11,901 bases of DNA from Nevskiaceae bacterium (GCA_031277355.1 JAITMN010000284.1:1-11901); one strand, 5' to 3'; counted from the first letter of the stretch, positions 1 to 7,811 are shown. Made by a program: numbers and translations. The notes: generated from the letters alone by a model not told the origin.

Positions 1-1323
<1,323 letters not shown>

Positions 1324-1328
1324 CCTTT

Positions 1329-2168
1329 ATGCACCTGCGTTGCGCCGGGCGCGTGCTCGACCTCGCGCAGCCGGCGGTAATGGGCGTGCTGAACATCACG
1401 CCCGATTCCTTCTCCGACGGTGGCCACTTCGCCGCCTTTGACGCCGCGCTCACGCAGGCGCGTGCGATGCACGCCGCCGGCGCGCGCATCATCGACGTGG
1501 GGGGCGAGTCCACCCGTCCCGGTGCAGCGCCCGTCAGCGCGCAGCAGGAAATGGATCGCGTACTGCCGGTGATTGAAGCCATCACCGCCGAGCTCGACGT
1601 TCTCATTTCCATCGACACGATGAAGCCCGCCGTGATGCGCGCAGCCGTCAGCGCCGGCGCGGGGCTTATCAACGACGTGCGCGCCTTGCAGGAACCCGGC
1701 GCGCTTCAAGCCGCGCACGCCAGCGGCGCAGCGGTATGCCTGATGCACATGCAGGGCGAGCCGCGAACGATGCAGGTCAATCCGGTATATGCCGACGTGG
1801 TGCGCGAAGTGGGCCAGTTTCTGCACGAACGCGCCCGCGCCTGCGAGGATGCGGGCATCGCGCGTGAAGCCATTGCGCTTGATCCGGGGTTTGGTTTCGG
1901 CAAGACGCTTGCGCACAATCTGTCGTTGCTGGCGGCGTTGCCGCGTCTGGCGGCAATGGGTTATCCGTTGCTGGCAGGTTTGTCGCGCAAGTCGATGCTG
2001 GGCAAGTTGCTGGGGCGCGATGTGAACGCGCGGTTGCCGGGCAGTCTTGCGCTCGCCACCATTGCAGTGCTGAACGGCGCGCGCATCGTGCGCAGTCATG
2101 ATGTGGCGCAAACGCTCGATGCGGTGCGCGTGGCGCAGGCGGTGATCGAAGCAGGAGAGGGAGCATGA
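1329..2168 (+). CDS. folP: Dihydropteroate synthase
   Basis: This cytoplasmic TIM-barrel enzyme joins p-aminobenzoate to dihydropterin pyrophosphate in folate synthesis and is the target of sulfonamides. The 279-aa length is normal. Signatures are GVLNITPDSFSDGG (about 19-32) and DVGGESTRPGA (about 56-66), the latter in the pterin/pABA loop region. Others are ISIDT (D96), ND in LINDV (N115), LDPGFGFGK (D185), GLSRKS (K221) and the C-terminal RSHDV (R255, H257). It follows ftsH by 5 bases and overlaps glmM by 4 (ATGA), so all three are probably one transcript. The ATG start fits the usual short lead-in before the first barrel strand, but no Shine-Dalgarno sequence precedes it. Translation may depend on ribosomes finishing ftsH. 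No acquired-resistance (sul) character is seen; it looks like the housekeeping copy. Confidence 0.97.
   Translation: MHLRCAGRVLDLAQPAVMGVLNITPDSFSDGGHFAAFDAALTQARAMHAAGARIIDVGGESTRPGAAPVSAQQEMDRVLPVIEAITAELDVLISIDTMKPAVMRAAVSAGAGLINDVRALQEPGALQAAHASGAAVCLMHMQGEPRTMQVNPVYADVVREVGQFLHERARACEDAGIAREAIALDPGFGFGKTLAHNLSLLAALPRLAAMGYPLLAGLSRKSMLGKLLGRDVNARLPGSLALATIAVLNGARIVRSHDVAQTLDAVRVAQAVIEAGEGA
2153..2163 (+). promoter_or_regulatory. Ribosome binding site of glmM
   Basis: The purine-rich AGGAGAGGGAG lies within the last codons of folP. AGGAG ends 7 bases before the ATG at 2165, a near-ideal Shine-Dalgarno placement. This supports the ATG that overlaps the folP stop as the real glmM start. Confidence 0.8.
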
Positions 2169-3499
2169 GTCGCAAGTATTTCGGCACCGATGGTATTCGC
2201 GGACGAGTCGGCGATGAGCCGATGACGGTGGATTTTGCGCTGCGCCTGGCGAGCGCCGCCGCGCGAGTGCTCGCGCCCGAAGGCGGCACCGCGCTGATCG
2301 GCAAGGACACCCGCGTGTCGGGCTATCTGTTCGAATCGGCGCTGGAAGCCGGTTTCGTCGCCGCCGGCGTGGACGTGATGCTCACCGGCCCGCTGCCCAC
2401 ACCGGCCGTCGCCTATCTCACGCGCTGCATCCCGCGCGCCTTTGGCGTCGTCATCAGCGCTTCGCACAATGCCTATCAGGACAATGGCATCAAGTTCTTC
2501 GATTCCGGCGGCGGCAAGCTGTCGGATGAATTGGAGGAACAGATCGAAGCGCAGATGACGCAGGGCGTGTTGACGCAGCACTCCGACCGGCTGGGCCGTG
2601 CGCGCCGCGCCGATCATCTGCGCGAGGATTATCAGCGCTTCTGCGCCTCGACCGTGCCCGGCGGACTTGATCTCACCGGCATGAAAATCGTCATCGACTG
2701 CGCCAATGGCGCGGGCTACAAGGTCGGTCCGCGTCTGCTCGCGGACCTGGGCGCGGAGATCATCCCGGTGGGCTGCTCGCCCAATGGACGCAACATCAAC
2801 GATGGCTGCGGCTCCACGTCGCCCGATCTGTTGCAGCTCACCGTGCCCGGCGTGCATGCCGCGCTCGGCATTGCGCTCGACGGCGATGGCGACCGCCTGC
2901 TGATGGTGGATAACCTGGGCCGCACCGTCGACGGCGATCAACTGCTCTACATCATCGCGCGTGCGCGTCAGGCCACGGGTGAATTGAGCGGCCCGGTGGT
3001 CGGCACGCTGATGAGCAATCTGGGTCTGGAACTGGCGCTGCGCGATCTGGGCATCGGCTTTCGCCGCGCGCAGGTGGGTGATCGCTATGTGCTGTCGATG
3101 TTGAAGCAATCCGGCGGCGTGATCGGCGGGGAAACCTCCGGTCACATTCTGTGCCTTGATCGCACCACCACCGGCGATGCGCTGGTCAGCGCGCTGCAAG
3201 TGCTCGCCGAAGTGCGCCGCACCGGGCTGACGCTGGCGCAACTGGCCGCCGGCATGCCGCGCTTTCCGCAGGTGCTGCTGAATGTGCGCGTGGCGCGGCG
3301 TTTTGATCCCACGCAGGTGGAGTCGGTGCGCACGGTGGTGGCCGAAGTGGAGCGCGAATTGGGCGATGCCGGTCGCGTCGTGCTGCGCGCGTCGGGCACT
3401 GAGCCGGTGATCCGCGTGATGGTGGAAGGGCGCGAGGAGGCGCAGACCAAAGCCTGCGCGCAGCGCATCGCCCGCGCAGTGGAGCAGGCGGCAACCTGA
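2165..3499 (+). CDS. glmM: Phosphoglucosamine mutase
   Basis: GlmM interconverts glucosamine-6-phosphate and glucosamine-1-phosphate, the step before GlmU on the way to UDP-GlcNAc for peptidoglycan and lipopolysaccharide. The protein is 444 aa, the usual length. It opens with KYFGTDGIRG, typical of GlmM rather than of other phosphohexomutases. The catalytic phosphoserine motif ISASHN places the serine at about S100. The Mg-binding loop DGDGDR is at 239-244 and the sugar-binding loop GGETSGH at 321-327. The C-terminal phosphate-binding motif RASGTEPVIRVM starts near 408. It overlaps folP by ATGA and has a strong ribosome binding site. The folP-glmM pairing after ftsH is conserved across gammaproteobacteria. 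A 94-bp gap follows, so this is probably the last gene of the first transcription unit, although no terminator is visible. Confidence 0.98.
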   Translation: MSRKYFGTDGIRGRVGDEPMTVDFALRLASAAARVLAPEGGTALIGKDTRVSGYLFESALEAGFVAAGVDVMLTGPLPTPAVAYLTRCIPRAFGVVISASHNAYQDNGIKFFDSGGGKLSDELEEQIEAQMTQGVLTQHSDRLGRARRADHLREDYQRFCASTVPGGLDLTGMKIVIDCANGAGYKVGPRLLADLGAEIIPVGCSPNGRNINDGCGSTSPDLLQLTVPGVHAALGIALDGDGDRLLMVDNLGRTVDGDQLLYIIARARQATGELSGPVVGTLMSNLGLELALRDLGIGFRRAQVGDRYVLSMLKQSGGVIGGETSGHILCLDRTTTGDALVSALQVLAEVRRTGLTLAQLAAGMPRFPQVLLNVRVARRFDPTQVESVRTVVAEVERELGDAGRVVLRASGTEPVIRVMVEGREEAQTKACAQRIARAVEQAAT

Positions 3500-3529
3500 G
3501 TCCCACGCGGCGCGGCCCGCATCGGCGGT

Positions 3530-3558
3530 TTGCGCCGTTCACGGCTGGCCGCTATTAT
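3530..3558 (+). promoter_or_regulatory. Putative sigma70 promoter for tpiA-secG-tRNA
   Basis: This lies in the glmM-tpiA gap. A -10 element TATTAT (3553-3558, 5 of 6 matches to TATAAT) sits 17 bases after TTGCGC (3530-3535, which matches TTG of TTGACA). The spacing is the sigma70 optimum. Transcription would start near 3565, giving a leader of about 30 bases that begins with a C/T-rich run. Nothing else in the gap (3500-3593) is compelling. A 5-bp GC hairpin, CGGCG/CGCCG at 3523-3537, overlaps the -35 and has no T-run directly after it, so it is not a convincing terminator. The call rests on motif match and position only. Confidence 0.5.
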
Positions 3559-3593
3559 CTCGCCCCTTTTTTGCGTAGCCCCCGGAAACAACG

Positions 3594-4379
3594 ATGAACA
3601 CCACCGCTGCGCGGCGTCGCATCGTCGCGGGAAACTGGAAAATGCACGGCTCGCGAGCCGAAACGCAGGCGCTGCTCGATGCGCTGCTTGCGCCGGCGCA
3701 GATCGACGAGCGCGTCACCTGCATCGTCTTCCCCCCGTTCGTGTATCTGTCCGACGCGGCGCGCACGCTGCGCGGTCAGCCCATTCATCTGGGCGCACAG
3801 GATGTGTGCGCCGAAGCGCCGGGGGCCTACACCGGCGAGGTGGCCGCGCCGATGCTGCGCGACGTGGGCTGCGACTATGTGCTCGTGGGTCACTCCGAAC
3901 GCCGCGCGCTGTATGGCGAAGACGACGCGCTGGTCGCCCGCAAATTCGCCGCCGCCCAAGCCAACAAACTGCTGCCCATTCTGTGCGTGGGCGAAACGCT
4001 GGCCGAGCGCGATGCGGACCAGACGTATGCCGTCGTGGGCCGGCAACTGGATGCCGTGATCGCCGTGTCGGGCGTGGCCGCGCTTGCGCAGGCTGTGGTG
4101 GCCTACGAGCCGGTCTGGGCCATCGGCACCGGCCGCACCGCCACGCCGCAGCAGGCGCAGGACGTACACGCCTTCATTCGCGGGCGAGTGGCGGCGCTGG
4201 ATGCTAAAATCGCCGCCGGTCTGCGCATCCTCTATGGCGGCAGCGTGAAGGCGGGCAATGCCCGCGAACTGTTCACGCAACCGGATGTCGATGGCGGTCT
4301 GATCGGCGGGGCTTCCCTGAAGGCCGACGAATTTCTCGCCATCTGGTCTGCCGCACTGGCCGACCGGCGGGCGCATTGA
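3594..4379 (+). CDS. tpiA: Triosephosphate isomerase
   Basis: TpiA interconverts dihydroxyacetone phosphate and glyceraldehyde-3-phosphate in glycolysis and gluconeogenesis. It is a cytoplasmic TIM-barrel dimer. The 261-aa length is within the family range of about 250-260. Catalytic residues are all visible: GNWKMHG (N14, K16), GHSERR with the electrophilic H100, and AYEPVWAIGTG with catalytic base E172. Flexible loop 6 runs into GTGRTATP. The phosphate-binding YGGSV (about 214-218) and GGLIGGASL near 240 are also present. The start has a modest upstream GGAAA (3584-3588, about 6 bases away) and gives the standard short N-terminus. It is 15 bases before secG. A tpiA-secG pair is common in proteobacteria, and the two probably share the promoter in the upstream gap. 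Confidence 0.98.
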   Translation: MNTTAARRRIVAGNWKMHGSRAETQALLDALLAPAQIDERVTCIVFPPFVYLSDAARTLRGQPIHLGAQDVCAEAPGAYTGEVAAPMLRDVGCDYVLVGHSERRALYGEDDALVARKFAAAQANKLLPILCVGETLAERDADQTYAVVGRQLDAVIAVSGVAALAQAVVAYEPVWAIGTGRTATPQQAQDVHAFIRGRVAALDAKIAAGLRILYGGSVKAGNARELFTQPDVDGGLIGGASLKADEFLAIWSAALADRRAH

Positions 4380-4383
4380 ACGA

Positions 4384-4388
4384 AAAGG
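4384..4388 (+). promoter_or_regulatory. Ribosome binding site of secG
   Basis: AAAGG in the 15-base tpiA-secG gap ends 6 bases before the ATG at 4395, a reasonable Shine-Dalgarno. It supports this ATG as the secG start. Confidence 0.6.
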
Positions 4389-4394
4389 TCTGAC

Positions 4395-4811
4395 ATGCTC
4401 TATACGACTCTGATGCTGGTGTTGGTGTTCTGCGCGATCTGCATCGTCGTGCTGGTGCTGCTTCAGCGCGGCAAGGGCGCCGATGCGGGCGCGGGCTTCG
4501 GCGCAGGCGCATCGGGCACGATCTTCGGCGCACGCGGCGCAACCACGGCGCTGTCGCGGGCCACTGCGGTGCTGGCGGGCATCTTCATGATTACCTGCCT
4601 GCTGCTGTCTTACGTCGTCACGCGCTCGGCCACGACGCAGCAAAGCGAACTGGATCGCATCGCCGAAGAAGCCCGGCGCAGCAGCGTGCCGGTTGCGCCT
4701 GCATCGCTGCCGGCGCCGCCGCCAGTGCCGGTTCCGGCCGCGCCTGCCGCTGATCCGGCTGCAACGGAACCCACTGCACCAGCGGGAGGAACAACGCCGC
4801 CCGCGAATTGA
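4395..4811 (+). CDS. secG: Preprotein translocase subunit SecG
   Basis: SecG is the small, non-essential inner-membrane partner of SecY and SecE that assists SecA-driven protein export. The 138-aa protein has two hydrophobic segments (about 3-23 and 57-76). They flank the conserved cytoplasmic loop, which contains LLQRGKGADAGAGFG and a GASGTIFGARG stretch. This is the family's hallmark. After the second membrane segment come about 60 residues that are polar and then very rich in Pro and Ala, probably disordered. This makes the protein longer than E. coli SecG (about 110 aa), but such tails are common in SecG. It sits between tpiA and tRNA-Leu, as in many gamma- and betaproteobacteria. It ends 21 bases before the tRNA, and no terminator or promoter is visible in that spacer. 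Confidence 0.96.
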   Translation: MLYTTLMLVLVFCAICIVVLVLLQRGKGADAGAGFGAGASGTIFGARGATTALSRATAVLAGIFMITCLLLSYVVTRSATTQQSELDRIAEEARRSSVPVAPASLPAPPPVPVPAAPAADPAATEPTAPAGGTTPPAN

Positions 4812-4832
4812 TTGCGTGAATGAATGATCGAT

Positions 4833-4917
4833 GCCGACGTGGTGGAATTGGTAGACACACTAGCTTGAGGGGCTAGCGCCGCAAGGTGTGACGGTTCGAA
4901 TCCGTCCGTCGGCACCA
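4833..4917 (+). tRNA. tRNA-Leu (anticodon GAG)
   Basis: The folded cloverleaf can be read directly. The 7-bp acceptor stem is GCCGACG (4833-4839) with CGTCGGC (4907-4913). Discriminator A is at 4914, as expected for leucine, and CCA is encoded at 4915-4917. The anticodon stem CTAGC/GCTAG (4860-4864, 4872-4876) encloses a loop with GAG at 4867-4869, which reads CUC and CUU codons. The long variable arm, CGCC-GCAA-GGTG, marks it as class II. The T arm GACGG/CCGTC encloses TTCGAAT. The total is 85 nt including CCA. It lies 21 bases after secG. No promoter is apparent right before it, so it is probably cut out of a tpiA-secG transcript. E. coli has its leucine GAG tRNA (leuU) in the matching place after secG. 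Confidence 0.98.
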
Positions 4918-4933
4918 CATGTTTTCATTCGTT

Positions 4934-4942
4934 TGCTACAAT
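4934..4942 (+). promoter_or_regulatory. Putative extended -10 promoter for the nuo operon
   Basis: TGCTACAAT combines TG one base upstream of a -10 hexamer with TACAAT (4937-4942, 5 of 6 matches to TATAAT). This is the extended -10 form, which can work without a good -35. The -35 position would fall on about 4913-4920, at the tRNA CCA end, and does not resemble TTGACA. Start of transcription would be near 4949, giving a leader of about 44 bases before nuoA. Evidence is the motif and its position before a large operon. Confidence 0.5.
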
Positions 4943-4956
4943 TCGCGGCCGTCACG

Positions 4957-4974
4957 GGTCCGCTCTGGCGGATC
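4957..4974 (+). other. Small hairpin in the nuoA leader
   Basis: GGTCCGC (4957-4963) pairs with GCGGATC (4968-4974) over 7 bp, including one G-T wobble, around a TCTG loop. Seven As (4975-4981) follow, then the nuoA ribosome binding region (GGACGG, 4985-4990). It lies just downstream of the candidate nuo transcription start. No T-run follows on either strand, so it is not an intrinsic terminator. It may protect the 5' end or shape access to the nuoA start, but no function is shown by sequence alone. Confidence 0.35.
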
Positions 4975-4992
4975 AAAAAAATCTGGACGGTC

Positions 4993-5361
4993 ATGCTCGT
5001 AAATTATTTTCCGGTCCTTGTGTTTCTTGCGATCGCCACCGGCCTTGCGGCCGTGATGATGGCATTGGGCACGGTCTTTGGCAGTCTCGGGGCGCGACTG
5101 CGCGGTGATCAGGAGAAGCTTTCGGCCTACGAGTGCGGCTTCGAAGCCTTCGACGACGCCCGCGCCCGCTTCGATGTGCGCTACTACCTCGTCGCCATCC
5201 TGTTCATCGTGTTCGATCTTGAAATCGCGTTCCTGTTTCCCTGGGCCGTGGCGCTGCGAGACATCGGCAACACCGGCCTTGTGGCGATGGGCGTGTTTCT
5301 TTTCATACTCGTCGTCGGCTTCGCCTACGAATGGAAGAGGGGAGCCTTGGAGTGGGACTAG
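4993..5361 (+). CDS. nuoA: NADH-quinone oxidoreductase subunit A
   Basis: NuoA (ND3 homologue) is a small membrane subunit of complex I at the junction with the peripheral arm, close to the quinone channel. The 122-aa protein has three hydrophobic segments (about 4-30, 64-84, 93-112). The loop after the first holds the conserved YECGFE with C48, matching the ND3 loop cysteine. FDLEIAFLFPW (about 74-84) is the other family signature, with an acidic residue in the membrane. The ATG at 4993 gives the usual N-terminus. An in-frame GTG at 4888 would start inside the tRNA gene and add an unrelated 35 residues, so it is rejected. GGACGG just upstream is a weak ribosome binding site. Its 3' end overlaps nuoB by 10 bases. 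Confidence 0.97.
   Translation: MLVNYFPVLVFLAIATGLAAVMMALGTVFGSLGARLRGDQEKLSAYECGFEAFDDARARFDVRYYLVAILFIVFDLEIAFLFPWAVALRDIGNTGLVAMGVFLFILVVGFAYEWKRGALEWD
5336..5344 (+). promoter_or_regulatory. Ribosome binding site that decides the nuoB start
   Basis: AGAGGGGAG inside the nuoA 3' end places GGAG (5341-5344) 7 bases before a GTG at 5352. The alternative ATG at 5331 lies upstream of this motif and has no Shine-Dalgarno of its own. This favours GTG 5352 as the nuoB start. Confidence 0.65.
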
Positions 5362-5882
5362 AACAAGTCGAGTTGCCGCCGGACAACCCCGAAGCCTTTG
5401 CGCAACGCGGTTTTCTCACCACGCAGGTGGATAACCTCGTCAGTTGGGCGCGCACCGGCTCGCTGTGGCCGATGACCTTTGGCCTGGCCTGCTGCGCAGT
5501 GGAGATGATGCAGGCCGGCGCGTCGCGCTACGACATGGACCGCTTCGGCGTGATCTTCCGCCCCAGCCCCCGCCAGTCCGACGTGATGATCGTGGCCGGC
5601 ACGCTGGTGAACAAGATGGCCCCCGCGCTGCGCAAGGTCTACGACCAGATGCCCGAACCGCGCTGGGTGATTTCAATGGGTTCCTGCGCCAATGGCGGCG
5701 GCTACTACCACTACAGCTACGCGGTGGTGCGCGGCTGTGATCGCATCGTTCCGGTGGATGTCTACGTCCCCGGTTGCCCGCCCACGGCCGAAGCGCTGCT
5801 CTACGGCATCATTCAATTGCAGAAGAAAATCGCGCGCACCAGCGTGTTCAAGTCGGCGCAGGCTCCGGCGGTGACTGGATGA
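5352..5882 (+). CDS. nuoB: NADH-quinone oxidoreductase subunit B (carries cluster N2)
   Basis: NuoB (PSST homologue) holds the terminal [4Fe-4S] cluster N2, which passes electrons to quinone next to NuoD. With the GTG start it is 176 aa. All four cluster ligands are present: the adjacent pair in GLACCAVEMM (C47, C48), SMGSCANGGG (C112) and VPGCPPTAEA (C142). The core RPSPRQSDVMIVAGTLVNKM is nearly invariant in the family. I chose GTG 5352 because of a strong upstream GGAG and because the product begins with the short polar lead-in typical of proteobacterial NuoB. ATG 5331 would add 7 residues. It overlaps nuoA by 10 bases and nuoC by ATGA. The short tail after the last helix is variable in the family. 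Confidence 0.96.
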   Translation: MGLEQVELPPDNPEAFAQRGFLTTQVDNLVSWARTGSLWPMTFGLACCAVEMMQAGASRYDMDRFGVIFRPSPRQSDVMIVAGTLVNKMAPALRKVYDQMPEPRWVISMGSCANGGGYYHYSYAVVRGCDRIVPVDVYVPGCPPTAEALLYGIIQLQKKIARTSVFKSAQAPAVTG

Positions 5883-6565
5883 GCGAGCATATCGAACAGT
5901 TGGCCGCTCGCATCGAAGCGAGCTTGAGCGGTCGCGTCACGCGCCGCGCTTCTTTGTCCACCGACTGCGCCGACGATGTCGCAGCGGCTGATCTGCTGGC
6001 GGTAGCCACGCTGCTGCGCGATACCCCCTCACTGCGCTTTGAAGTGCTGATCGATGCCGCCGGCGTGGACTACCACAGCTACGGCGTCAGCGAATGGCGC
6101 ACCAACGCGAGCGCGAGCGGCTTTGGCCGTGGCGTCAATCGCGGCGGCAGCGACGCGGCGCATGAAGGGCCGCGTTTTGCCGTGGTGTATCAACTGCTGT
6201 CGATCACGCACAACGAGCGCCTGAGCCTGCGCGCCTGCTGCCCCAACGATGAAGACCCTCAGCTGAATTCGCTGGTGGAAGTCTGGGCCAGCGCCAACTG
6301 GTTTGAGCGCGAAGCGTTCGACCTCTTCGGCATCACCTTCAACGGGCATCCCGACCTTCGCCGTCTGCTCACCGACTACGGCTTCATCGGTCATCCGTTC
6401 CGCAAGGATTTTCCGCTGGTAGGCAATGTCGAAGTGCGTTACGACGAAACATTGAAGCGCGTGGTCTACGAACCCGTGCAGATCGTGCCGCGCACGCTGG
6501 TGCCGCGCGTGATCCGCGACGACAACCGCTGGTCCCCCGAACTGACCGGAGGCAGCGGTGGCTGA
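5879..6565 (+). CDS. nuoC: NADH-quinone oxidoreductase subunit C
   Basis: NuoC (30-kDa subunit homologue) is a structural, cofactor-free subunit of the connecting arm of complex I that packs on NuoD. The protein is 228 aa and separate from NuoD, unlike the fused NuoCD of E. coli. The family signature is clear: WFEREAFDLFGI (about 141-152), GHPDLRRLLTDYGF (about 156-169) and GHPFRKDFPL (about 171-180). A Gly/Ser/Ala-rich stretch of about 22 residues (about 75-97) interrupts the N-terminal domain before PRFAVVYQLLS. It looks like a lineage-specific surface loop. The ATG overlaps the nuoB stop (ATGA). Continuing the same frame further upstream would read into nuoB in another frame and is not supported. 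The end overlaps nuoD by 8 bases. Confidence 0.97.
   Translation: MSEHIEQLAARIEASLSGRVTRRASLSTDCADDVAAADLLAVATLLRDTPSLRFEVLIDAAGVDYHSYGVSEWRTNASASGFGRGVNRGGSDAAHEGPRFAVVYQLLSITHNERLSLRACCPNDEDPQLNSLVEVWASANWFEREAFDLFGITFNGHPDLRRLLTDYGFIGHPFRKDFPLVGNVEVRYDETLKRVVYEPVQIVPRTLVPRVIRDDNRWSPELTGGSGG
6548..6552 (+). promoter_or_regulatory. Ribosome binding site supporting the GTG start of nuoD
   Basis: GGAGG ends 5 bases before GTG 6558, within the last codons of nuoC. It is the full Shine-Dalgarno core and supports the GTG start, which gives the normal short NuoD N-terminus. Confidence 0.75.
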
Positions 6566-7811
6566 TATCCGCAATTTCACGCTGAATTTCGGCCCGCAGC
6601 ATCCGGCTGCGCATGGTGTGCTGCGTCTGGTGCTGGAAATGGACGGCGAGACCATCCTGAAGGCCGATCCGCATGTGGGTCTGCTGCATCGGGGCACCGA
6701 GAAACTGGCCGAAGCCAAGCCCTTCAATGCCTCCATCGGCTACATGGATCGTCTCGACTATGTGTCGATGATGTGCAACGAGCACGCCTATGTGATGGCC
6801 ATCGAAAAGCTGCTGGGCATCACGATTCCCGAACGTGCGCAGTACATCCGCACGATGTTCGATGAAATCACGCGGCTGCTGAATCATCTGATGTGGCTCG
6901 GCGCGCATGGCCTCGACATCGGCGCGATGACGGTCTTCCTGTTCTGCTTCCGCGAGCGCGAAGACCTGATGGACTGCTACGAAGCCGTCTCGGGCACGCG
7001 CATGCACGCCACCTACTATCGTCCCGGCGGTGTGTATCGCGATCTGCCCGATTCGATGCCGCAGTATCAGTCCTCGCGCTGGCGCTCGGAAGCTGACGCC
7101 AAGCGTCTGAACGAAGTACGCTCCGGCTCGCTGCTGGATTTCATCGACGCCTTCACGCAGCGCTTCCCCGCCTGCGTCGATGAATACGAAACGCTGCTCA
7201 CCGACAATCGCATCTGGAAGCAGCGCACCGTGAACATCGGCGTGGTGTCGCCGGAGCGGGCCATGCAACTGGGCTTTACCGGCGCGATGCTGCGCGGCTC
7301 GGGCATCGCCTGGGACCTGCGCAAGAAGCAGCCCTATGAAGTGTACGAGCGGATGAATTTCGACATCCCCGTGGGCGTCAACGGCGATTGCTACGACCGC
7401 TACCTGGTGCGCGTGGAGGAAATGCGTCAGTCCAATCGCATCGTCAAGCAGTGCGTGGATTGGCTGCGCGCCAATCCCGGCCCGGTGATGGTGGAAGACT
7501 ACAAACTGCGTCCGCCGCGCCGCGCCGACATGAAAGAAGACATGGAAGCGCTGATCCATCACTTCAAGCTGTTCACCGAAGGCTACAGCGTGCCGGCGGG
7601 CGAAACCTACGCCGCAGTCGAAGCGCCAAAGGGCGAGTTCGGCGTGTATCTGGTATCCGATGGAGCGAACAAACCCTACCGCCTCAAGTGCCGCGCGCCG
7701 GGTTTCGTGCATCTGTCGGCGCTGGGCGAGATGGTGGAAGGCCACATGCTGGCCGACGTCGTTTCGGTGATCGGCACACAAGACATCGTATTTGGCGAGG
7801 TTGATCGATGA
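6558..7811 (+). CDS. nuoD: NADH-quinone oxidoreductase subunit D
   Basis: NuoD (49-kDa subunit homologue, related to the large subunit of NiFe hydrogenases) forms the quinone-binding pocket with NuoB. The 417-aa length is standard. FGPQHPAAHG (about 11-20) carries H19, and RLDYVS carries Y68. By alignment from memory these match the quinone-contacting His and Tyr of the Thermus subunit. Other signatures are HVGLLHRGTEKL (about 39-50), FREREDLMD, and the C-terminal FGEVDR ending with Arg, as in the family. The hydrogenase nickel-binding cysteines are absent, as expected for complex I. GTG is preferred because GGAGG lies 5 bases upstream. It overlaps nuoC by 8 bases and nuoE by ATGA. Confidence 0.98.
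   Translation: MADIRNFTLNFGPQHPAAHGVLRLVLEMDGETILKADPHVGLLHRGTEKLAEAKPFNASIGYMDRLDYVSMMCNEHAYVMAIEKLLGITIPERAQYIRTMFDEITRLLNHLMWLGAHGLDIGAMTVFLFCFREREDLMDCYEAVSGTRMHATYYRPGGVYRDLPDSMPQYQSSRWRSEADAKRLNEVRSGSLLDFIDAFTQRFPACVDEYETLLTDNRIWKQRTVNIGVVSPERAMQLGFTGAMLRGSGIAWDLRKKQPYEVYERMNFDIPVGVNGDCYDRYLVRVEEMRQSNRIVKQCVDWLRANPGPVMVEDYKLRPPRRADMKEDMEALIHHFKLFTEGYSVPAGETYAAVEAPKGEFGVYLVSDGANKPYRLKCRAPGFVHLSALGEMVEGHMLADVVSVIGTQDIVFGEVDR
7797..7800 (+). promoter_or_regulatory. Ribosome binding site of nuoE
   Basis: GAGG lies 7 bases before the ATG at 7808, inside the nuoD 3' end. It is a good match and spacing, and supports the start that overlaps the nuoD stop. Confidence 0.6.

Noticed and set aside
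2096..3241. Minus-strand open frame of 381 codons opposite glmM, and similar long ones at 1320-2111, 3555-4643, 9534-10676 and 10746-11612
   Set aside because: All are antisense to identified genes, compositionally biased and without family features. They are typical shadows in GC-rich DNA.
3523..3572. GC hairpin at 3523-3537 and T6 run at 3567-3572 as a glmM terminator
   Set aside because: The T-run is about 30 bases from the stem and the stem is only 5 bp. The two do not form an intrinsic terminator, and the promoter reading fits better.
4957..4981. Hairpin plus A-run as an intrinsic terminator on the minus strand
   Set aside because: On the minus strand the T-run comes before the stem rather than after it, and there is no minus-strand gene to terminate.
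4888..4992. Upstream in-frame extension of nuoA from a GTG at 4888
   Set aside because: It would begin inside the tRNA variable/T-arm region and adds residues unlike any NuoA. ATG 4993 gives the standard N-terminus.
5774..5878. Upstream in-frame extension of nuoC into nuoB
   Set aside because: It is an out-of-frame reading of the conserved nuoB 3' end. The ATGA overlap at 5879 gives a normal NuoC length.
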